From: Nitrospinota bacterium
Lineage (GTDB): Bacteria > Nitrospinota > Nitrospinia > JACRGO01
DNA length: 29,422 nucleotides
Assembly (NCBI GenBank): GCA_016212295.1
Contig: JACRGO010000141.1
Location: forward strand, 1 to 29,422
Reading direction: 5' to 3'
Position numbers and translations under genes: made by a program
In this document: positions 1-7,639 of the stretch, piece after piece
How the letters are laid out: every line of letters begins with the position of its first letter
Numbering within the stretch: position 1 is the stretch's first letter
The notes under the pieces: generated by a model
What the model saw: the letters and a program-made list of their open reading frames with translations, nothing else
Databases searched by the model: none
What the model was told of the DNA's origin: nothing

Positions 1-171
1 GTTAAATTATGGTTAAAAGTGGACGAAATCCCTGTATTTTCAACAATTAAAATTTAAATCAACATGTAGATTAAAACCATAATTTGCTTTGTTTTTCAAT
101 AACTTACATGCAGAAACGAAAATTTAACCGGACAGCAATGAAAAAACAAACAAGAAAAGAACATAGCTTTG

Positions 172-258
172 GACATTCAGTAAATGTAGTTTGTAATTTA
201 TTTGCGATTTGTTATTTGCCATTTTGAGTTTTGTTTTCCTTTTGGTTGAGGCCATGCC
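172..258. repeat. Dispersed AT-rich repeat, partial copy C
   Basis: This stretch shares a run of words (TTTGGACATTCA, then TTTGTTATTTG, then TTTTCCTTTTGG) with the longer copies at 16738-16893 and 19781-19937. It appears to be a half copy. It overlaps the 3' end of the maf frame, so the last residues of that protein are repeat-encoded. The first 171 bases of the window hold no gene I can support, only a loose 11-bp inverted repeat (4-14 and 75-85). Confidence 0.6.
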
Positions 259-878
259 GCGCTACAAGGAAGGGCGCAGCAGTTCGAGGCGATTTCCCGC
301 CACCGGCTTCCTCCATCCAAGCCGATTTTTCCAAGAAGTTCCATTAACAGGCAAAGAGGAAGGCCCACCACATTGTGGTAGCATCCTTCAATCGATTTGA
401 CCAGAAACCGCCCCCTTCCCTGGATTCCGTAAGCGCCCGCCTTGTCCAAGGTATCTCCGTTCTTGACGTATTCAAGGATACGCTCTTCCGTGACCTGATT
501 AAACTCCACTTCCGTGGTCCTGAACCCGGTCTCAACCATTCCCTTTTCAGGATAAATGGCCGCGATTCCGGTTATGACCTGGTGCCGCTTACCGTTCAAA
601 AGGCGGAGCATTTCCAGGGCGCGCTCTTCATCTCCAGGTTTTCCCAATATCACGCCATCAACCGCCACTATGGTGTCAGCTCCGATAATAACGCGGTCCC
701 TATGTAGTGTCGATATGGCCTCCGCCTTTGACCTGGCCATCCTGGCCGCGAAGTCCAGAGGGTCCCCTGGGACCTCAAAATCTTCCTCTATATCCGGCGG
801 AAAGCTTTCAAAGGGGAGGCCCAGACGGGAGAGGAGTTCATATCTTCGTGGCGACCCGGACGCAAGTATTATTTTCAT
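198..878 (-). CDS. maf: Maf family nucleoside triphosphate pyrophosphatase
   Basis: House-cleaning enzyme that hydrolyses non-canonical or excess NTPs to NMP and pyrophosphate in the cytoplasm. From the ATG at 878 the protein opens with the Maf signature MKIILASGSPRRYELL, followed by GADTIV around residue 68 and LDKAGAYGIQG in the C-terminal half. The last motif resembles the YhdE (dTTP/UTP) branch rather than the YceF (m7GTP) branch; that assignment is inference. The frame stays open upstream to 947, but family alignment favours 878. The stop of the upstream glycosyltransferase overlaps this start as ATGA (875-878), so the two are probably translationally coupled. The C-terminus runs about 30 residues past the usual family end, and its last 15 residues (PKGKQNSKWQITNRK) come from a dispersed intergenic repeat. 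Confidence 0.93.
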   Translation of the reverse strand: MKIILASGSPRRYELLSRLGLPFESFPPDIEEDFEVPGDPLDFAARMARSKAEAISTLHRDRVIIGADTIVAVDGVILGKPGDEERALEMLRLLNGKRHQVITGIAAIYPEKGMVETGFRTTEVEFNQVTEERILEYVKNGDTLDKAGAYGIQGRGRFLVKSIEGCYHNVVGLPLCLLMELLGKIGLDGGSRWREIASNCCALPCSAAWPQPKGKQNSKWQITNRK

Positions 879-2485
879 GTTTTTTTCCGGAAAATAAAAA
901 AGTTGACGCCTGAGACAGGAGAATAGCGCCGGGCTTCTTCCCCCCATTTATACGCAGTGAAGTTGGAAGAAATAATGTCCACCACCCCATCAATGACATA
1001 TCCTTTATCCAAGTAAGCATTGAGCCAATCAAATATCATCAGCTCTGACTCCTTTCCCGCCAGCCATGAGGTGGGGATATTGGTATATAGAATATATTTG
1101 GGGGCGGCGGATTCAATCTGCCGGACCATTTCCTTTTGCATCTTCAAGGCGAAGCCATGGGATTCCATTAAGGGATAGGCGTATATATATCCAGTCGCGG
1201 CTTTTCTATTGGAATAAAAATAGATCTGCGGTTCTGAACCTAGCACAGCGATGACGTCTCCATTGGCGGTATTCTTTTTGATGAAACGCGCGATTTCCAG
1301 TGACTCTGGAAAGGGGTTCAGACCGTAAACCGTCCGGCAAAGCTCATGGGGAGTCGAGTTTAGAAGGAGTTTTCCCTGGCTGAAAATCGGATAAGATATG
1401 AATATAATAAAAAGGGGCGAGGCGGCCGCCATCGCCCATTTTTTGGGTGGGAGTTTTTTTAAAATAAAGGAAGCTCCGATTCCGGCAAGGAGGGCAATGG
1501 AAGGCAGGAGGAGGACAAAATAATGGGGCCGGAAGAACCAGCCCGGGCATACGGCAAGAAAAGAGGCGATAAAAAATCCGTACACCCAGGCGCCTCTAAT
1601 TGGCTTTGACTTAATCCATGTCGCGCCGGCCAGTCCAAAAAAAAACAAAACAAAGATAGGGAAATGCGTGCGCATGACAGGAAAAAAGATTCTTTTGAAA
1701 TTGGAGAACCCTTCGGAAATTGGGACTTGCGAGGCATATTCAGCGGCGTATCTGAATGTCCAGAAAAAAAATTGCCCCAACAGGCCCTGGGTTGAAAAGA
1801 GGATGATCGTCAAAAGAAATGGAATCGCTGCTCCAAGGGAAAACAGGCCGGTTTTGATAAGACACGCCCGAAAGCCGCCACGTGTTTTTTTTAAATAAAC
1901 AGAACAAATATAGATGAAACCAAAGACCGGGAAAAAAACCGCGTGCTGTTTAATAAGAAAAGAGGACCCAAGGAAAAGTCCGCCGAAAAAAAGATAACTT
2001 CCCTTCTCCTTTTCCTCCGCCAGCAGGACTAAAAAAAATCCCATGGAAACGAAAAATATAACGAAGTGCTCGGAATTGGCCCAATATCCCTGGAGGGAGG
2101 GGCTTAATGTCAAAACAAGAAAACTGCTCCCGGCCACAAAACCGGAAACGCCGTCTATCCAGCGTCTCCCAATGAGATAAAGCATTAATGAGGTGGCGAT
2201 ATTGACAAGAAGGAGCGCTGAGTGGATGCCGGTATGGGTTTGGCCGAACAAAACCAAAATCGCGGCGTATACAAAGTAAATGCCTGGAAATTTCATATTA
2301 TAGGCTTCACTGTATGGAAGTATGCCACGAAGCAAGTTCTGTCCCATATAGGCATACTCCCCTTCATCACGTTCCAGCGGGACCTCCAGAAAGCACAGCC
2401 GGAGAAAAATAGCCAATAACAGAAAAAAAAACATTCCCGCGTTTGCAGGCCATGTTTTTTGCCGTTCCGTATTTTGGTTTTCCAT
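875..2485 (-). CDS. GT-C family membrane glycosyltransferase (ArnT/PMT-like)
   Basis: A polytopic inner-membrane protein of about 536 residues with roughly ten or more hydrophobic segments. The first periplasmic loop carries ERDEGEYAYMGQNLL, matching the acidic pair expected in the first loop of GT-C enzymes of the ArnT/PMT_2 group, which transfer a sugar from a polyprenyl-phosphate donor to lipid or protein. The acceptor cannot be told from sequence. I chose the ATG at 2485; the open frame reaches 2590, but that extension lies in an intergenic inverted repeat and encodes a non-family N-terminus. No strong Shine-Dalgarno is visible. It overlaps maf by 4 bases. A second GT-C enzyme lies upstream on the same strand, suggesting a small surface-glycan locus. 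Confidence 0.85.
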   Translation of the reverse strand: MENQNTERQKTWPANAGMFFFLLLAIFLRLCFLEVPLERDEGEYAYMGQNLLRGILPYSEAYNMKFPGIYFVYAAILVLFGQTHTGIHSALLLVNIATSLMLYLIGRRWIDGVSGFVAGSSFLVLTLSPSLQGYWANSEHFVIFFVSMGFFLVLLAEEKEKGSYLFFGGLFLGSSFLIKQHAVFFPVFGFIYICSVYLKKTRGGFRACLIKTGLFSLGAAIPFLLTIILFSTQGLLGQFFFWTFRYAAEYASQVPISEGFSNFKRIFFPVMRTHFPIFVLFFFGLAGATWIKSKPIRGAWVYGFFIASFLAVCPGWFFRPHYFVLLLPSIALLAGIGASFILKKLPPKKWAMAAASPLFIIFISYPIFSQGKLLLNSTPHELCRTVYGLNPFPESLEIARFIKKNTANGDVIAVLGSEPQIYFYSNRKAATGYIYAYPLMESHGFALKMQKEMVRQIESAAPKYILYTNIPTSWLAGKESELMIFDWLNAYLDKGYVIDGVVDIISSNFTAYKWGEEARRYSPVSGVNFFIFRKKT

Positions 2486-2513
2486 GATAAAAAAGTAAAA
2501 ATTATCAGCTAAT

Positions 2514-2647
2514 GGACTTACAAATACTAAAATACCATTTATTAACCGCTGAGGCGCAGTGGCGCAGAGAAAAAAATTCTTTAATTTCAATATATATTTT
2601 TTTCAGCGTCTCTGTGTCTCCGCGGTGTATTTTTAATTTATAAGTCC
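2514..2647. repeat. Intergenic inverted repeat element, about 134 bp
   Basis: GGACTTA (2514-2520) pairs with TAAGTCC (2641-2647). Inside these, AACCGCTGAGGCGCAG near 2544 is mirrored imperfectly by CTCTGTGTCTCCGCGGTG near 2610-2627. The element fills the space between the two glycosyltransferase genes and could fold into a long imperfect hairpin. The CGCAGAG/CTCTGTGTCTCCGCGG wording is, from memory, seen between genes in many environmental genomes. Confidence 0.65.
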
Positions 2648-2655
2648 CTAAGGCG

Positions 2656-4182
2656 TTACTCCTGGTCCCTGATTTTTTTTGCCGACCCTATCTTTTCCTT
2701 CAGCATCCTGATGTTTTCCCCAGCCATTTTTCGCGCGTAAGCGCTGGGACTGTTTTTCTGTTCCAGTTTGAATTTCTCCAGCGCCTTTTCGTACAGGCCC
2801 ATCTCCGCGTAAATCACCCCAAGATTGTTCCAGTCCGTCCCGCCGGAAGAAAGAGAATCAAGGCTCTTTTCGTACTCGATAATGGCGCGGGTGCGGTTTC
2901 CCCGCGTCAAATAAGCCGTGCCCAGGTTACTGTGGGCGCGTGAGTTGGCTGGATACTTTTTTACCGCGTCTGCCCATAGGTCCAGGTCGCTTGTCCAAAC
3001 GCTGTTCCGGTAAAAGGCCAGGCACCCATTAAACAAGAAAAGCAGGGCGAGGAATGAGGTCAGCAAGACTCGCCGCGCCGGGATTTTTTCACGCGCCATG
3101 CCCAGGACCGCCGCGGCGAATAAAAAGAACCCGGCGGAGGGTATATACAGAAACCGCTCGGCTATCAATATCTTCACTGGAAGGATCTGGCTGACCGGCA
3201 GCAAGGCTATGAGAAAAAAAGCCAGGCCGAAGGAGGCTAGCGGGAGGGCGTCCCTCAATTTATAAACAACAAAAAAAAGGAAAAAAAGCACGGACAGGGA
3301 AAAGAGGACCATTGGATGAAGCAGGGAAAAAAACCTGGGAAAGGCCATGTAATCAACGCAAAGGTTGATCGGGAGGACCAGCAGTTTCACGTAGTACGCC
3401 AATCCAACGGCCATGGTGCAAAATAGGGGGTAGGCCCCTCCGAAGGCGCCGTAATGGATCTGAGTCACGGACCCGACTATGAGGCCGCGCGCCAGAAAAT
3501 AAGCGGCCGCCAGGGCAAGGAGCGGAAGGTATACGGATTTGGCCCTTGAGGCAAGGGAACCATTATTGCTGAAAAAATAATAATCCAGAAGAAAAACAAG
3601 AAAGGGAAAGGTAATGGACATCTCCTTGGCAAGAAGGGCCAGGACAAACAGCGCGGGGACCTTCAGCCCAAGACTGAAAGGCGCGTCTCCCTCAATCCGG
3701 CGTTTCGCGTACACGAGCAAGGCCGACAGGAAAAAAAATCCCGACACGCAGTCATCGCCCCCGGAGATATAAGTGACGGACTCCACATGCGCCGGGGCAA
3801 GGGCGAAGAGCAAGGCGCAGAGGACGGCGGTAAACCCGCTGCCTGAAAGGAGAAGGGTTATTCCGTGCAGAAGCCAGGTCGCCCCGAAATGAAAGATCAA
3901 ATTCACCGCGTGGTATCCTGCGGGATCAAGCCCCCATGCCCTGTACTCAAGAGCGCGAATGGCGGTGCGGAGGGGACGGTATATGTCCTTTTCTCCGTCA
4001 GCGGAAAAGGTTTTAACGGAGGTGAGGAAGGAAGGGACGTTGGATAAGTCACGGATGGACTCGTTGCGCGTGATGGCGGTCCCGTCGTCCCATTGAAAGG
4101 GGGACCGTAGGGCGCCACTAAAGGACAAAAGAATGGCGAGGAAAAGTAGAACAGGGACCAATTTGTTCGAGGCAGGACGCAT
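2656..4182 (-). CDS. TMTC-like GT-C glycosyltransferase with C-terminal TPR repeats
   Basis: A 508-residue membrane protein with an N-terminal hydrophobic helix, a loop carrying SPFQWDDGTAI (the DD motif of the PMT/TMTC type), then YRPL, GYHAVNLIFH and LAPAHVESVTYISGGDD. This order of motifs matches bacterial relatives of the TMTC O-mannosyltransferases. Multiple membrane helices follow to about residue 390. Two or three TPR-like units fill the C-terminal region (SRAHSNLGTAYLTRGNRTRA and TDWNNLGVIYAEMGLYEKAL), likely outside the membrane and able to bind a protein partner. Start ATG at 4182; no strong Shine-Dalgarno. The donor is presumably a polyprenyl-phosphate sugar. With the adjacent ArnT/PMT-like enzyme it suggests protein or envelope glycosylation. 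The exact substrate is unknown. Confidence 0.82.
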   Translation of the reverse strand: MRPASNKLVPVLLFLAILLSFSGALRSPFQWDDGTAITRNESIRDLSNVPSFLTSVKTFSADGEKDIYRPLRTAIRALEYRAWGLDPAGYHAVNLIFHFGATWLLHGITLLLSGSGFTAVLCALLFALAPAHVESVTYISGGDDCVSGFFFLSALLVYAKRRIEGDAPFSLGLKVPALFVLALLAKEMSITFPFLVFLLDYYFFSNNGSLASRAKSVYLPLLALAAAYFLARGLIVGSVTQIHYGAFGGAYPLFCTMAVGLAYYVKLLVLPINLCVDYMAFPRFFSLLHPMVLFSLSVLFFLFFVVYKLRDALPLASFGLAFFLIALLPVSQILPVKILIAERFLYIPSAGFFLFAAAVLGMAREKIPARRVLLTSFLALLFLFNGCLAFYRNSVWTSDLDLWADAVKKYPANSRAHSNLGTAYLTRGNRTRAIIEYEKSLDSLSSGGTDWNNLGVIYAEMGLYEKALEKFKLEQKNSPSAYARKMAGENIRMLKEKIGSAKKIRDQE

Positions 4183-4205
4183 TATTTTTAGATCAAGGAA
4201 TGATG

Positions 4206-4250
4206 AATGTCGAAGGGGGCGGGATTTGAAGCAATTTTAGCTTCGACATT
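4206..4250. repeat. Inverted repeat with AATGTCGAAG arms
   Basis: AATGTCGAAG (4206-4215) and CTTCGACATT (4241-4250) are perfect 10-bp arms around a 25-base loop, upstream of the TMTC-like gene. The motif resembles the GAACATCGAA family that reappears at 24783-24928. Confidence 0.7.
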
Positions 4251-4283
4251 CCTTGTTCGATATTCGATATTAATCAATTAAGA

Positions 4284-4371
4284 AATTAGTCGCCAAGGAC
4301 GCGAAGTATCGCGGGGCCTTTTTGTTTTTTAGCGGCCCTTTGCGTTCTTCGCGGCTATTTTTTCAATGCAA
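4284..4371. repeat. CGCGAAG/TTCGCG-type intergenic repeat
   Basis: GCCAAGGACGCGAAG near 4293 and TGCGTTCTTCGCGGCT near 4340-4356 form imperfect complementary arms. The element overlaps the last codons of the histidine kinase and may act as its transcript end, with GGGCC/GGCCC and A/T runs, though no canonical terminator is evident. Confidence 0.55.
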
Positions 4372-5716
4372 AATAAAAAACAGATCCCTTGCCCGGCTCG
4401 CTCCTGACTCCCACCCTGCCCCCATGCGCTTCCACTATTTTTTTTACGATGGAGAGCCCGAGTCCGGTGCTCGGCTCCCCGCCAGTGGGCCTTGGGCTTA
4501 ATTTCTGGAAGGCGCCAAAGACCTTCTTTAAATCGTCCTCCCGAAGTCCAGGGCCGGTGTCCTCCACCTCCACCAGGATTTCATCCCCCAGGGCCTTTCC
4601 ACGCACCGTTACCTTGTTGCCGGCGGAGCAGTATTTAATGGCGTTACCGATCAGGTTGTCCAATACGCTGCCAATCTTGTTCTCATCGGCGCTGACGGAG
4701 GGGAGGACGCCTTCAATCTCATGGCGCAAGGATATGGATTTCCTTTCAGCGGCCATTGCGTTATTGGAGCATTTTTCCATGATTAAAAGCCTCACGTCCA
4801 GGGGGGAAAGGTTAAGCTCCACGAAACCGGAACGAATCCTGGACCAATCGAGCAGCTCGTCCACAAGATGCAGCAGATTATTGGTCTGCTTCTGGATCGC
4901 CGTTAAAAAACCAATCTGCTCCTTGTTAAGCGGGCCGATCTCCATTTTAGGGTTCAAAATAAACTCAACGGTGCTCCAGATGGTGCCGAGCGGACTACGC
5001 AGATCGTGGGCCGCGAAACTGAGCAGTTCGTCCTTGGTCTTGTTGGCCTCCTCCAATTCCTGCCTCAGGTGCGTCTCCTGGATGAGGGCCTCCTCCAATT
5101 TGCTGGACATGTGGGCGATCTGGTCCATGAGGTCTTGTTGGCCCTCCGGCTCCCTTGCATGCCTTTGCTCCATGTCGGTCCCGGCCAGGGACTCCCTTTC
5201 GGAAATCCCCATGCTCAACGCCTGGATGGACTCATGTATGTCCCTTAAAAAAAGGCTTTCATCTCCGGCATGTATCACGCACAAATCCATGCCGGCAGCC
5301 AACAGGCCGCTCGCCCTTTCCCTGTCCCGGTTTTCCAAAAGGACAATCACCTTTTGATGGATGGCGCCCGCCTCCTTTCCCTTTATCATTTCTATCCAAC
5401 CGGCGCAGTCATTCTCTATCATCTTGAAATCCACCAGGATGCACCCATAATTTTCCTGAAAGGCCAGGCCCTTCGCCATCTCCAAGTCCACGGCGCATAT
5501 GGTTTCCAGGCCCCTTGCCTCAAGGAAATTCCTGATGGACCTCAACTCCTCCAAATCCGGCTTGAAAATAAGGACCTTTTCCCTGGAGATTTCCCTTTTT
5601 TCCGATGAAAGCTGGCTGGTTGTTTTTTTCACTGCTTTAGCGTTGGAGTCTGGTTTGATGTAAAGTGTATAATGATACTTATAAAGAATTTTAAAGGAAG
5701 AGGTTGATTTAAGCAA
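4355..5716 (-). CDS. Sensor histidine kinase with N-terminal degenerate receiver domain
   Basis: Cytoplasmic two-component kinase, with no membrane segment seen. An N-terminal receiver-like domain spans about residues 47-166: beta-3 aspartate at D96 (GCILVDFKM), but the acidic pocket is weak (FKPDLEE) and the usual Lys after strand 5 is replaced (CVIHAGDE), so phosphotransfer there is doubtful. A coiled linker (about 180-230) leads to the HisKA H-box SFAAHDLRSPLGTI (H237), then the N-box DNLIGNAIKY, G1 DTGPGL and G2 GLGLSIV. The catalytic half looks intact. The listed start is a TTG at 5716 directly abutting the ATG of the divergent lipoprotein, with GAGGG upstream. A GTG at 5632 is an alternative that would free the promoter region. 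No response regulator is adjacent, so the target is unknown. Confidence 0.85.
   Translation of the reverse strand: MLKSTSSFKILYKYHYTLYIKPDSNAKAVKKTTSQLSSEKREISREKVLIFKPDLEELRSIRNFLEARGLETICAVDLEMAKGLAFQENYGCILVDFKMIENDCAGWIEMIKGKEAGAIHQKVIVLLENRDRERASGLLAAGMDLCVIHAGDESLFLRDIHESIQALSMGISERESLAGTDMEQRHAREPEGQQDLMDQIAHMSSKLEEALIQETHLRQELEEANKTKDELLSFAAHDLRSPLGTIWSTVEFILNPKMEIGPLNKEQIGFLTAIQKQTNNLLHLVDELLDWSRIRSGFVELNLSPLDVRLLIMEKCSNNAMAAERKSISLRHEIEGVLPSVSADENKIGSVLDNLIGNAIKYCSAGNKVTVRGKALGDEILVEVEDTGPGLREDDLKKVFGAFQKLSPRPTGGEPSTGLGLSIVKKIVEAHGGRVGVRSEPGKGSVFYFALKK
5643..5673 (+). promoter_or_regulatory. Possible promoter for the lipoprotein gene
   Basis: TATAAT at 5668-5673 lies 44 bases before the ATG at 5717. 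The best -35 match upstream is TTGGAG (5643-5648) at a long 19-base spacing. A purine-rich AGGAAGAGG follows near 5695-5703. The site would sit inside the kinase frame if the TTG start at 5716 were used, which argues for a shorter kinase. Confidence 0.4.
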
Positions 5717-6289
5717 ATGCGGACCCTCAGGTGGACAATTTTTCCATGTCTCTTTTTCGCCCTCGGCTGTTTCGAGAAGCTGGTAGGGGTGAATGTGACC
5801 ATAGTGGACCAGAAGACCGCCCTGGAAAACCAGGTGCTAGGCTCCTTTCAGGAGATAGACAAGGACACGGCCCTTCTGGCTTCCGTGCGCTCCGTGGATG
5901 AAAGCGGCAAGTTGAAGGCCGTGGAACCCGTGGCCAAGTCGAAACGCACCGCCGTTTTCGCCAGGCAGAGAATGGATTTCAATAAGGACGACGTGGAGAG
6001 TTTTAAGCTGGAGGGATGCGCGGGCGAAAATAACCTGGGACTCCTGGAATTCTTTGAAACCGAGAAAACCAAAAATGATCCGTCGTACAAAAAATTTGTC
6101 CAGGCGATAATTGAAGAGGAAAATGAGGACCGCCTTACCATCCTGAAGAGGGTATTGGCGACCAACGAGGCATTCGGGGAAGGGGACCTTGAAAAAGTCA
6201 GGCGCATCTACGCCGGACTGAACAGGGACAACGCCAAAAAAGGCGAGATGCTCCAAACCCCGGAAGGGGAGTGGGTGAGGAAGAAATGA
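5717..6289 (+). CDS. YdbL/DUF1318-like lipoprotein
   Basis: 190 residues with a short N-terminal hydrophobic stretch ending in FALGC (Cys18), an acceptable though not ideal lipobox, so probably a lipoprotein. The mature part starts with VNVTIVDQKTALENQVLGSF, and the C-terminus ends with DRLTILKRVLATNEAFG, a KVRRIYAGLN segment and EGEWVRKK. The closing GxW(V)xK pattern and the TALENQ segment resemble YdbL/DUF1318 proteins, assigned from memory. The family has no firm biochemical role; enterobacterial ydbL lies next to the YdbH-YnbE envelope-bridge genes. It is transcribed away from the histidine kinase. A ribosome site (AGGAAGAGG) lies 13 bases upstream, slightly far. Confidence 0.62.
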   Translation: MRTLRWTIFPCLFFALGCFEKLVGVNVTIVDQKTALENQVLGSFQEIDKDTALLASVRSVDESGKLKAVEPVAKSKRTAVFARQRMDFNKDDVESFKLEGCAGENNLGLLEFFETEKTKNDPSYKKFVQAIIEEENEDRLTILKRVLATNEAFGEGDLEKVRRIYAGLNRDNAKKGEMLQTPEGEWVRKK

Positions 6290-6438
6290 ATTCAACGCCT
6301 CCGGCGAACTGAAAATAAAACGCTGAAGTTCCCTTCAATCACTTCTCTTTCACCTGAAAAAAGTATTTTCGAATGAAAATAAACAGAAAAAAACTTGCCT
6401 CCAGCGGTGAAATACGAAGAAGAAAAGGCGGAGGCGGC

Positions 6439-7191
6439 ATGAGTGATAACTATTCCCCCCCTTTTAAAATCACTCCTGAGATAATCTCCCTCGTTGCTGA
6501 AATATCGCGGATGATTGGGCGTCTTTCGGCGCTTGAGGATGCATCAAAAACAATCCGCCTGCGCCGGATCAACCGGATACGGACAATACAGGGATCGCTC
6601 GCGATTGAAGGAAACACGCTGAGCGTTGAGCAGATCACCGCGATCCTTGAAGGTAAAAGAATAATCGCGCCGCCCCGTGAAATCCAGGAGGTCCGGAATG
6701 ACATCAAGGCATACGACAAGCTTGAGCAGTGGGAACCGCATTTGAAAGAAGCTTTATTGGATGCTCACGGCTTGTTAATGGCAGGCCTGCTGGATAGTCC
6801 TGGGAAGTTTAGAATTGGCGGAGTGGGTGTTATGGCAGGACAGGCAGTGATCCATATGGCTCCGCCTGCAGACCGCGTACCTTATCTTATTAATGATCTC
6901 TTGCATTGGTTAAAAACAACCAATCAGCACCCGTTGATTGCCGGATCGGTTTTTCATTATGAGTTTGGGTTCATGCATCCTTTTGAAGACGGCAATGGCA
7001 GGATGGGAAGACTCTGGCAAACATTGATTCTCTTCAAATGGGTTTCTCTGTTTGCCCACATTCCAGTTGAAAGCCTTGTGTATGAACATCAGGCGGAATA
7101 TTATGCGGCACTGAATAAAAGTACGGAGAATGCCGAATCATCCGTATTTATCGAGTTTATGTTGAGCATGATTCTCAACGCTGCAAGGTAG
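6439..7191 (+). CDS. fic: Fic family protein (class II, self-inhibited AMP-transferase)
   Basis: Transfers AMP (or a related nucleotide moiety) to a hydroxyl side chain of a target protein. The core motif HPFEDGNGRMGR (H180 to R191) is intact, so it should be catalytically competent. An N-terminal inhibitory motif of the [S/T]xxxE[G/N] type is seen as SLAIEGN (S53, E57), placing it in class II. Start: ATG at 6439 preceded by GGAGG at 6430-6434; the frame is open to 6373, but no family sequence is recognisable there. At 250 residues it is shorter than the 340-370 usual in this subgroup because the stop TAG at 7189-7191 cuts off the linker and winged helix, which continue at once in another frame (next entry). 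Target unknown. The codon choices look more AT-ended than in the flanking genes, hinting at transfer. Confidence 0.9.
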   Translation: MSDNYSPPFKITPEIISLVAEISRMIGRLSALEDASKTIRLRRINRIRTIQGSLAIEGNTLSVEQITAILEGKRIIAPPREIQEVRNDIKAYDKLEQWEPHLKEALLDAHGLLMAGLLDSPGKFRIGGVGVMAGQAVIHMAPPADRVPYLINDLLHWLKTTNQHPLIAGSVFHYEFGFMHPFEDGNGRMGRLWQTLILFKWVSLFAHIPVESLVYEHQAEYYAALNKSTENAESSVFIEFMLSMILNAAR

Positions 7192-7448
7192 TGTCCGCCC
7201 CCGAAGTCAACCCCGAAGTTGCCCCCGAAGTCAAAAAGCTGCTGTCTATCCTGAAAGGCGAGATGAGCCGTAAAGAGATACAGCAAAAGCTTGGATTAAA
7301 AGATGAGAAACATTTCCGCGAAGCCTATCAACAGCCGGCAGTAGCCGAGGGTCTTATTGAAATGACCGTCCCTGACAAGCCTAACAGCCGCCTACAGAAA
7401 TACAGAATTACTCCGAAAGGCATTGCGCTTGTTAATAAGAGAAAATAA
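7191..7448 (+). CDS. Winged-helix domain split from the Fic protein
   Basis: 85 residues beginning with a Pro-Glu-Val repeat linker (PEVNPEVAPEV), then a winged-helix segment (KKLLSILKGEMSRKEIQQKLG, EAYQQPAVAEGLIEM) and a typical end PNSRLQKYRITPKGIAL. In related Fic proteins this linker and domain form the C-terminus of one chain. Here the GTG start at 7191 overlaps the Fic stop by one base (TAGTG), a -1 arrangement. It may be made by reinitiation, by frameshifting, or not at all if this is a disabled gene. I would treat Fic plus this frame as one locus. AAGG lies just before the stop. Confidence 0.6.
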   Translation: MSAPEVNPEVAPEVKKLLSILKGEMSRKEIQQKLGLKDEKHFREAYQQPAVAEGLIEMTVPDKPNSRLQKYRITPKGIALVNKRK

Positions 7449-7639
7449 TGTCCGAATGCACCAATGCCGAACGCCCCTTTTTAGATAACACTGTAATGGA
7501 ACGGAGAATTCGATGAGTCATAAGCTTTCATTATGATGGTTGGAAAACTTCCTCGAAGAAATCCGTGAGAGTCCCTATGGTTGCGGTTCCGCCACGCCAT
7601 GAACCATCACAATTTTTTACCTTCGCGATTTCTTCGCGG

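Noticed and set aside
4389-5357. Plus-strand open frame (322 codons) opposite the histidine kinase
   Set aside because: Low-complexity Ser-rich translation with no domain; the minus strand carries intact kinase motifs.
7449-7514. Short frame after the winged-helix gene (about 22 codons)
   Set aside because: Too short, no ribosome site, no recognisable pattern; the 191-base spacer otherwise holds only a TTCGCG repeat.
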